Shown one piece after another: positions 56,376 to 64,000 of a DNA stretch of 64,000 nt. Positions within the stretch are counted from its first letter, which is position 1, and every line of letters begins with the position of its first letter. The notes beneath the pieces are model-generated. The model made no database searches. It was not told where the DNA came from and was given only the letters and a program-made list of their open reading frames with translations. The stretch is taken from assembly GCA_023055425.1 (NCBI GenBank), contig JALGPY010000007.1, positions 85,089,136 to 85,153,135 on the forward strand, in the 5' to 3' direction. Origin of the DNA: Linanthus parryae (taxonomy: Eukaryota; Streptophyta; Magnoliopsida; Ericales; Polemoniaceae). Position numbers and translations under genes: made by a program.

Positions 56376-57329
56376 AAAATCAACTCCGCGCATAGATGGT
56401 GATCCTTATCTAATAGCGAATAATACCCAGACTGAGTTGCGTCCCTGGATGGCTTTGACTTGAATGGATAATTCCCTATTCTGATGGAGGGAGCCCTGAT
56501 TGGCTGAAATTGAAGTCGAGACCTCGATTGAAGACGAGTCTGCGCATTCCAAAAGGCAACCCAAGCTGGAGTCAGTTCCCCTTGCCTACTACCGGAGGGT
56601 TGTGTTAGTGGGAGCATGATAATTAGCAAATCATTTCACTCACAGTCTCTTGTAGCAACCTTTCATGACAGATTCGAACCATTGGGAGGGAGTCACAGTG
56701 TCGAAACCTAGCTGGGGGCTCACTCAAACAGGATCATGGTGGACGGTGATGGTTGATAGCTCGCGCACTCAATATCATACTCGGACAAAATAGGCAAATA
56801 ACCCCTTCTGCACCAGTTGACGAACCTAGAATAGTAGAGCGAGCCTTCAGTGATATGCGCGCGGGAGAACTTCATATTCCTATCAGGGTACATGTCCTCC
56901 CTGAAGATAATGTTGTCCAGCTGATGAGCATAAGGTCGTGGGTTGAAATAAGTGGAGTCGTCGCATATCAAATCAAACGAGCGCTGAAAACCCTTGGTTT
57001 TATACCAACGTCGTGCTCTTGGACAGAGGAGTTGCTTTTTACCTTAGAAGCATTCCACAATTTCACGTCTGAGGGGGCAGGAGCATACAAAGGCCATCGC
57101 TCATACGCCCACATCGAGAGAAACGCGACATTGACATAGGTCACGACAATGAATCGACCTTGGGACTGCTTCACTTGCGCCATCACTAAGTCTAAGAAAT
57201 GGTACAACGGGCCAAGGACCAAAGGTCCTAACGCACAAAAGGCTTCTACGCGAGGACGCGTGGAGATGCGCACGACAGGTTTTGCGCGTCTACGCGATGG
57301 CGCGCGTGACGAACGCGCAAAAGGGTGCT
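56372..57329 (-). pseudogene. Antisense PMD gene relic of another Tat-like copy
   Basis: Minus-strand blocks in PMD order: VEAFCALGPLVLGPLYHFLD, VVTYVNVAFLSMWAYERW (57240-57090); ICDDSTYFNPRPYAHQLDNI (56968-56910); RFVNWCRRGYLPILSEY (56815-56765); then PLTQPSGSRQGELTPAWVAF (56615-56550) and SGYYSLLDKDHHLC (56430-56390). It covers the middle of the PMD domain only; the N-terminal ~300 codons are deleted, joining the domain to the internal edge of an LTR at 57330. Stops and frame changes present. Confidence 0.78.
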
Positions 57330-57720
57330 AATGTAGATAGTGCGTTCTGAGCTGATCAACCATCGTCCATGTGGCAGCCATCCAGCATACCTAATGTTAC
57401 TCCGTATACACCATCATATCTTTATGATTTTCATACACTTATACTCGAGCTTATTCATATCGGGGCTGCGAGACAAGGTCGCCCGGGATACTAACCGAGC
57501 GGGAGTTGTAGGGACTAAGTAGCTTGGAGGCTAGAGAAAGGAACGTCGCGCGAGAGCAACAGTCACGCTCGTGTGCGACCCTTGGTAACTGACTGAGAGA
57601 TTTGATGACCATGTATCCCATAAATGCGGTCGATCGTGTAACGATCACAACATATGCGGACAATCGTGTAACGTGCCCTATGTATATGGTCGAACGTGTC
57701 GTTACGAGTATTGAGTCATA
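57330..57720 (-). repeat. LTR relic related to the Tat-like element
   Basis: Plus strand tgtagatagtgcgttctgag, the tggcagccatccagcatac segment, ggggctgcgagacaagg, gttgtagggactaagtagct and ttggtaactgactgagagat match in order the reverse complement of the LTR at 21474-22100. Diverged and incomplete. Its position next to the PMD N-terminal side is the same as in the complete element. Confidence 0.75.
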
Positions 57721-57735
57721 GCTAATTATTTATTA

Positions 57736-57785
57736 GAAAATATATATATATAAATATACATATATATATATATACACACACTATA
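57736..57785. repeat. AT dinucleotide microsatellite
   Basis: Interrupted (at)n/(ta)n tract followed by acacac. Confidence 0.8.
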
Positions 57786-58499
57786 AGATAACTAAATTCA
57801 TAAACAAAATTCACATAACATTTATTTGAAGAAAAAAGTATTGAGTCATACATATATATAAATTTATGTTGAATAAGTAATTTCTACTATCTAAGAAAAT
57901 AATCAAGTCTTGTAAAATAATAAAAATATGGGTTTTTAATTAGGGAGTCTATTACTAGTTATTTCCTAAATTAACTTATTAACTTATTTTATTTTATCAA
58001 TAATATCCAAATAAAGAATTTATTGAAAACACTAGTTTGAAAATATTTGAAAATTATATTTACACAAAACCGAATTTAAATGAGTTAACCCTAGGTTTAT
58101 TTTTTCTTGCTTATTTTCAAGAGAAATGACAATACCTCATATTAAATAAATCATATATAATTTTAATAGCAAATTTCTTTTACATAATTAAAACAATATT
58201 TAGAAATGTTAGGAAATATTTTTAATCCGAAAGTGCATTTATAATTTCACATTTTATGTGAAGTTCACATAAACAACAAGTGGATTCCCCAGGTTCTCAT
58301 AAAAGACACATAATAACCCTCCACTAACAATGCAATTCAATACGCTAAACTTGTGAACCCCAACTTTTCAGAAACAACATAAACCACCCCCCAACATGAA
58401 CACACTTATACATTTCTCAACCCAACAATCGAATTAGATTTAGAGCTAACAAGATCAGATTTTGATGATCAATAATGAACCAGAGGGTGATTTAGAGCT
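57786..58499. other. AT-rich spacer
   Basis: No gene, repeat or transposon motif recognised. Confidence 0.5.
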
Positions 58500-59250
58500 T
58501 ACTTATGCAAAAAATCGCGAGAAGCAGTCGAGAATTGGGTCCGGTTGAGTCCGCCATCGAGGTGGTCGGCGGTGATGGTCGAATACGGCGACTCATGAAT
58601 TTTTGGCTCTGGTTGTTGGCGTTTCTGGAGTCCTCGGACTTCCAGGAGGGGGATGGCACCAATTTAAGGAGGTGGATGCGCTTGGGTTGGTCTGGCCGAG
58701 CTTTGTCGCCGGCGTGGTGTTGCCGACGGCGGTGGAGCACAACGGGAATTCTCCGGGGGGTACTAGGCTTCTGTTGAGGCATACTAAGGCTTGGTCGGAC
58801 CTCCGGGAGTCGAATGGAACTGATAATAGAGGGTGGGCACGCCTGGTTCGCCGGTCGTGCTCTTCTCCGGCGTTAATGGTAGCGGAGTTGTGGGTCGTTT
58901 CGGTAGCGATCAGCTGCTGCTGTTGCCTCTCCTCCGGTCGCAACAAAGAGGAGAGGAGGGATATGGGGTTGAAATATACGGGGAGAGAGAGATTCAGGTG
59001 GTTGGTGAAGGAGGTGTCGGCGTCGGGGAAGGCAGTGGCTTCACTTTCGCTGCTGCTTCTGCTGCTTTTTACCGGAGAAAACAAGGAGAAGAGACAGAGA
59101 GACAGAGAGGTGGAGGAAGAAGAGGTGGTGAGGGTGGTGTCTGTGATGGTGGTGAGGGGATTAAGAAAGAGAAGAAGAAGGAGTATAAGAAGAAGAGAGA
59201 ATAGACTTACGTATGAAGGGGAGAAAGTTGTGTTCTCCAACATTTTTTAG
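58500..59250. other. GC-richer low-complexity block with long open frames on both strands
   Basis: Sharply GC-richer than its flanks. A plus frame (58603-59250, ~215 codons) and a minus frame (59243-58593, ~216 codons) overlap almost entirely. The minus frame is Ser/Thr/Leu-rich, with an N-terminal hydrophobic run (LFSLLLILLLLLFLNP) that could mimic a membrane segment. The plus frame reads gaga-rich codons as Arg/Glu/Val. No domain in either. Could be the 5' region of a decayed host gene, captured sequence, or neither. Confidence 0.35.
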
Positions 59251-60189
59251 CAGGTTGTTGAAGAATGAGAAGTTTTCCAATATTTTATTCTTTTTATTTC
59301 TTGTATAGTTATTCTATGGTGTTATAGGTGTACCACAAAGTTAGGTGATCTAGTGGGTTGGGTACACACTAGACTATTCTTAGATAACTTGCATAAAATG
59401 TTAAAACTAATAAATGATAAATATGTCGTTTTCTAAGAAAATCTAAAATTAATATACAAACTTCCCGAATATATTCTTAACCCCTAAAATTACCCAATCT
59501 ATCACTCAAAAATAAAATAAAATTTCTCTCCTTAATTACCAATTGACCCTTCGTATTCAAACGAGCTATTATAGCCTGTATGTAAAGGATCTGTCGTCCA
59601 CACAGCGAACAGAGATCGATCATCGACACACAGAGAGATCAACTATCACTCAGCTTACCCATCATTGTCTCATCTCTGGATCACATATTTTGCCTTTCTC
59701 GTACCCCAAACCGGTTCTTACCTCCGGTCCCCCAATCAGGTCAACCAGGTGTCGTTTGTTTTGTTCTTCTACTTGCAAGAACACATAGGAACAGCCCCGA
59801 TGAAGTCCATTGCTTACACCAAGGTAATCAAGTAGTAAGACAATCTTGTCATTTTCACTGTAGAAAATAAAACGGAGTCATCTCGGGAAGGATTGACAGG
59901 TTTACGTTTGTAAACTGGTGGATTCAAATTTTGCATTGGGTACAAGACATGGGCATCTACAGGGTTTCAGATGATCTTTCTTGACATGATGAAGAACAAG
60001 CATCCTCATACCTAACTTTCTCAACCTCCAGACCCGTGCCCTCCATGCTCGCGCCGAGTCGGCAAGAGAATGCTAATATGGACGATCTCCAGGCTCTGCA
60101 TGTTATGGTAACCTCTAACGACCCACATGGCATTTTTGGATTATGATTGTCTCTTGTATTACAAGACCAGGATTTGAATTAGCCGCACT
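59251..60189. other. Unassigned spacer
   Basis: AT-rich to about 59540, then moderately GC. A possible first-exon end (ATGAAGTCCATTGCTTACAC followed by CAAG|GTAATC, about 59800-59825) is visible but nothing supports a gene. Weak chromovirus-like sequence may begin near 60030. Confidence 0.3.
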
Positions 60190-61641
60190 TCGCATATAAG
60201 GGACCAGCAGCTTCATGAATTTCACAGCTCTCCACTTGCTAGCGGCGAGCCATACATGTACTGAGCGCACTTTCAGTCGTCTCTTCTTGGTTTTCTGCTG
60301 GCCTCGGATGCGTTCCGATGTTCAACATTTTGTATCTTCCTGCCAAACTTATCACACGACCAAATATTTGATTCAGAAGCTGGGTCACTTGTTACAACCC
60401 TTGCCTATTCGTAAGCGCGTATGGGAGAAAGCTTCGATGGACTTTATCACTTGATTACCCTCCTCTAATGTTCTTTAATTCATTATGGTGGTTGGTGACC
60501 GAATCACAGAGTATATTAAATTTGTCGCGTTACCTTATGATTTTGATGCTCCACGTGTGGCTCATCTCTTTATATGTGGTAGTCAAGCATCATGCGTAAC
60601 ATGCTTTCTTGGTATCAGATTGTGATTCCCTTTATATGAGTACCTTTTGGAAGAAACTGTTGAAATTAGGCGGTACTACACTCAAGTTCGGCACAGCTTA
60701 TCACCCCCTAACCGATGGCGAGACACAAGTAATGAATCGTAGCATGGAACTGCACCTCCGCGCGCTTACTCATGAGCGCCAGAGTCGTAGGTCACATTTT
60801 ACTACCTTGGTCAAATCTTTCTCATAATTTCACCCATAATGAAAGCATTAACATGCCCCCGTTTCACGCACTTTATGGTCGAGGTCCCCCTTCTTTTCAT
60901 CGTCAGCTTGAGTCATTCATTCCCCTACTGTTGCCGACTTGTTATCGGAACGCCATGCCTTGATTTAAGATTTGAAGGCACATATCGAAAAGATGCGAAA
61001 GCGCATGAGGGCTCAAGCAAACAAACAACCTCGAGACATTTCCTTTGAGGTAGGTGATTTGGTTCTTTTAGAGCTACATTTATCGCCAGCATTCCGTCGC
61101 CCGACCTTTAGCTGCTAAGTTGGCGCGTCGATTTTATGGACCTTTTGAGGTATTGGAGCGCATTGGTGCGATGGCTTATCGTTTGCGTCTGCCGGCTTCT
61201 AGACGCATTCACGACATCTTTAATGTTTCTCTCTTTCGCCCTTATGTGTCCAGGGATTCGGCACCACCCACAGTTGATTTCGCGAACAAGCTCGTCCAGG
61301 TTCCTCAAGTGGTTGTACCTCCCACTGCGACAAATACCCGCACACTTTTGGTGGAGGTCTAACCCCAAGAGAAACGATAGATTCATTGGTCTGATGGCGC
61401 CTTGCATACTTGGGAACCGGTCACCACTTTACCGCAAGCCTTTCCTACTTTACACCTTGAGGACAAGTTGGTTTCCGAAGACGGCGGAGTTGATAGTGGT
61501 ATGGACGTTTCATCGCGTAGTAGCTCAGTCGAGTTAATTTCTATCACAATTGATGACGAAGATGACTCGTCCAGAACTCCGCTTCGTCCGGTTAGAATGG
61601 CGAAACGTCCAAAATATTTATACTGTTATGTCACTAGATAA
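60190..61641 (+). pseudogene. Chromovirus (Ty3/Gypsy) integrase-chromodomain relic
   Basis: 3' part of a chromovirus pol. H2C2 zinc region at 60250-60370 (TERTFSRLFLVFCWPRMRSD, SSCQTYH); integrase core entry KASMDFIT near 60440; then, across frame changes, SDCDSLYMSTFWKKLLKLGG, TAYHPLTDGETQVMNRSME (60610-60750); MPPFHALYGRGPPSF (60850); GPFEVLERIGAMAYRLRLPA (61138-61197); and a chromodomain-type end TWEPVTTLPQAFPTLHLEDK (61408-61467). At least four frame changes or stops. RT and Gag are absent. Reina- or Tekay-like by motif; the lineage is not certain. Confidence 0.82.
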
Positions 61642-62000
61642 TTCTACTTGTTAATTTAATTTTTCCGTTAGCTGTAATAGATACCTTGAGCGAAGTATAT
61701 GCTCCGACCGATTTTTCTTTGTGATTCTTTCCGGGTCGTATGGTCGAACCGTACATGGTTCAGAAATAAGTATTTAAGCACTTTGTTTTACACAAATCTC
61801 CTTTTCACTTTTCTCTTCCTCTACTTTCCCGTCCCTGCTTCTTCGGTATGTGCCCTAGCCACTAGTACAGTACTCTGTACCGTAAAGACACTTTGTGTTG
61901 ATATGTTGGGCCCCCTAGTATGGTGCCTGACCTTATTATTAAGATGGATCCATATCTCATCAATCACGGATTGATTCACATTAGTTTTAAGAATATGGAC
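61642..62000 (+). other. Possible 3' LTR/UTR remnant of the chromovirus
   Basis: Follows the pol end. TATA-like gtatttaagcac at about 61768 and CT-rich sequence after it suggest an LTR promoter, but no second LTR is present for comparison. Confidence 0.35.
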
Positions 62001-62452
62001 AGGAGTGCAATAACAGTTATTTAGTGGTACCAACTGTTATTAGTTTTATTCGGATTAGGTTCGGGTGGAACCAGAAGTCCTAATAAAGTTAGGAACCAGA
62101 AGTTTACAAAAATTCAACTTCTGGTACTACAACGGTTCCTTGTTACAAAGGGAAAGAAGTGATTAGTGTGCACTCTGCCATTAATCACATATTTACTAAC
62201 TGTAATGAAGGTCAGAAGAAGAAAAGGAAAACGTTCTCTACTAAACATGCTATTATCAACAAATCTCCACCTGCCAATGTGGAGAACAGTGTGGAAATGA
62301 CTGAAAGTTATTTTGTGGATTCAGAGACTGCATCTCTTGGTAAAGACAACAAGAGAAGTAGAAGTGCAGAGAAGTTGGCAGATTTGTCTTTCTTTGAAGA
62401 GATATCGGCATGGATTGATGACAACCCTTGCCAGAAACAAATGAAAACATAA
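62001..62452 (+). pseudogene. L1-type LINE, ORF1 tail
   Basis: Open from 62159 to a TAA at 62450-62452; Lys/Arg-rich (GQKKKRKTF, KRSRSAEKLADLSF), with an end (SAWIDDNPCQKQMKT) that directly precedes the ORF2 endonuclease. It corresponds to the C-terminal tail of an L1 ORF1 RNA-binding protein. No RRM or zinc knuckle is visible in the retained part. Confidence 0.5.
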
Positions 62453-64000
62453 TGTACGAGGTTTGGGGAACACTCGTGCATTCCTAGCCCTCAAAAAAAA
62501 AGTGAGGGTAGAGGTTCCTCATATGTTTTTCATCACTGAAACCAAGTTGGAGAAGAGGAAAGTAGAAAGTATGAGATTGAATTTACAATACAAGAATGCA
62601 TTTCATGTGCCCAGACAAGGTCTGTCAGGTGGCCTCTCTATGTTTTGGAAAGAAGATGTTGATCTCCATTTGTTGAAATACCACATATTCTTTATTCACT
62701 GTAAGGTCTATGATTCTAAAGACCCTTCTAAGTGGTACCTCCTTACAGGAGTTTATGGGGATCCTTATACTTCTCTCAGAGGCTTATCTTGGGAGCTTTT
62801 AAGAAAAAATAGATCCCCTGACCCACTTACTCCTTGGATAGTAATGGGGGAATTCAATGAAATCACTGGCCATCAAGAGTATTGTGGCTCATCATTGAGA
62901 AGTGAGTCACAAATGGCACTATTCAGAAATTTTATTAGAGACTGTGGTCCCCATCATCTACCAACCAGTGGTAGCTATTTCACTTGCTCTAACAATAGAC
63001 TTGGTAAGTTTCACACAAGATAGAACTTAGACAGAGCTATTGCTAATGATGCTTTCTTATCTATGTTTAATCAAGGTACAGTGGAAGTTTAAGAGAATAG
63101 TAGCAGTGACCATCATCCCCTCATTATCAATTTGCTATCCCAGAAGCAGAATCATGCACAGCACAGAGGATTTCACTTTGCTTACAGTTGGACTAAGGAA
63201 AATTTCTGCAAGGATCTTATTGCAAACTCTTGGAGTGAATGTGATCCCAATCTATCTATAACATCTTTCCAGAAGAAACTGTAGGATATCACTTGTAATA
63301 TTCACAGTTGGGATAGAAGAAACAGAAGGAACAAGAGAGTTGAAATTACCAGACTTCATAAGACCCTTGCTTATCTCAGAGAACAATCCCCAGATGCTGA
63401 TAATATTCAACAAAAGAAAATCATCCAAGACAATATCAACCATATTCTGCTAAACGATGAAATGGATTGGAGACAAAAGTCAAAAGCTTTATGGCTAAGT
63501 GAGGGTGAGAGGAATACTTCCTATTTTCACAAGAAAGCTTCTTCTAGAAGGAAAAGGAATCAGATAAGAGGAATCTACAATGAAGACAGGAACTGGGTGA
63601 CTGAAGAGAGTGATGGAAAGGTATGTTTGAATAATTTCAAACATATTTATACTTCCAAAACTGTTACTAATCTTGACACTGTTTTAAATGAAATTCCTGT
63701 TAAAGTCATTAATGACATGAAGGATTTCTTATTGGCCCCTTATGAGAAAGAAGAAGTTTTTGAAGCCCTGAAGCAGATGCATCCACTCAAGGCACCTGGT
63801 CCTGATGGTATGCCTGCCATTTTCTACCAACATTATTGGCCTATTATTGGTACAGATGTTACACAGTTGTTCTTAGGTATTTTAAATGGTAGAAAAGATA
63901 TCACAAGTATCAATCAAACTTGTGTTGCCTTGATTCCAAAGGTAGATATTCCTAAAGAAACTACAGATTTCAGGCCAATCTCTCTATGTAATATCTTCTA
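62453..64000 (+). pseudogene. L1-type LINE, ORF2 endonuclease-reverse transcriptase (runs off window)
   Basis: The N-terminus is out of frame (the RGLGNT block is at about 62458-62475). From 62463 one frame carries the apurinic-type endonuclease: MFFITETKLEKRK (Glu of the active site), GGLSMFWKED, GVYGDPYTS, WIVMGEFNEITG (GDFN has become GEFN), SGSYFTCSNNR, and SSDHHPLIINL after a stop. The linker is WRQKSKALWLSEGERNTSYF. RT begins with HPLKAPGPDGMPAIFY and DFRPISLCN at the window edge. Stops in the same frame are at 63021-63023, 63090-63092 and 63282-63284, so ORF2 is dead. Non-LTR elements of this type copy RNA at a nicked target site; the 3' end and any poly-A tail lie outside. Confidence 0.9.

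Noticed and set aside
58593..59243. Ser/Thr-rich minus-strand frame with an N-terminal hydrophobic run as a secreted or membrane protein gene
   Set aside because: An equally long frame exists on the other strand over the same bases, composition is low-complexity, and no domain or supporting splice structure is visible.
59800..59830. First exon of a host gene (ATGAAGTCCATTGCTTACAC with following GTAATC donor)
   Set aside because: No downstream exon or domain can be found before the chromovirus relic.

Overview
The window is a gene-poor, repeat-dense stretch of a flowering-plant nuclear genome. I cannot name the species. The evidence for a plant is the set of LTR-retrotransposon lineages (Angela/BARE-like and SIRE-like Ty1/Copia; Tat-like and chromovirus-like Ty3/Gypsy), an L1-type LINE, MITEs, tRNA-iMet primer sites, GT-AG introns, and a relic of the plant cytosolic non-phosphorylating glyceraldehyde-3-phosphate dehydrogenase gene (GAPN, ALDH11A family). 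I see no intact host gene, no rRNA or tRNA gene and no prokaryotic feature.

Layout. 1-960: broken chromovirus-type gag. 1.02-1.58 kb: MITE-like inverted-repeat element. 2.33-5.07 kb, minus strand: three exons of a decayed GAPN gene, with a 1.9-kb non-autonomous LTR element (2975-4899, TSD AAATA) inserted in one intron. 5348-13846, minus: complete 8.5-kb Angela-like Copia (TSD AAAGG). 14.0-15.2 kb: gag relic and a 24-bp minisatellite. 15.4-48.9 kb: a nested stack. The outermost layer is a decayed antisense plant-mobile-domain (PMD) gene, with its C-terminal part at 15.4-17.6 kb and its N-terminal part at 47.5-48.9 kb. It is split by old Copia debris (17618-47524). That debris is split by a young Tat-like Gypsy element (21474-45188, TSD ACTAC), and one LTR of the Gypsy element is split by a second Angela-like Copia (36437-44936, TSD GCTCG). 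48.9-56.4 kb: decayed SIRE-like Copia carrying a Tourist-like MITE. 56.4-57.7 kb: another PMD relic with LTR remains. 57.7-60.2 kb: AT-rich and unassigned sequence. 60.2-61.6 kb: chromovirus integrase relic. 62.2-64.0 kb: LINE running off the window.

The most notable object is the Tat-like element. On its own coding strand (minus) it has gag-protease and pol, in one frame and separated by a single in-frame UGA. Pol carries the second RNase H typical of Tat elements. On the opposite strand, between pol and the 3' LTR, lies a five-exon gene of about 1,255 codons that I assign to the plant mobile domain family. Four GT-AG introns join in frame, and there is one apparent frameshift. A 54-bp tandem array fills the element's 3' untranslated zone. 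Related PMD relics at two other loci indicate that the antisense cargo is a stable trait of this element family.

The two Angela-like copies are near-identical, lie in opposite orientation about 22.6 kb apart, and are disabled by different nonsense codons. LTR pairs differ by roughly 0.6-1% by eye, so the three structurally complete large elements are young. The order of LTR divergence (Gypsy > nested Copia) fits the nesting order.
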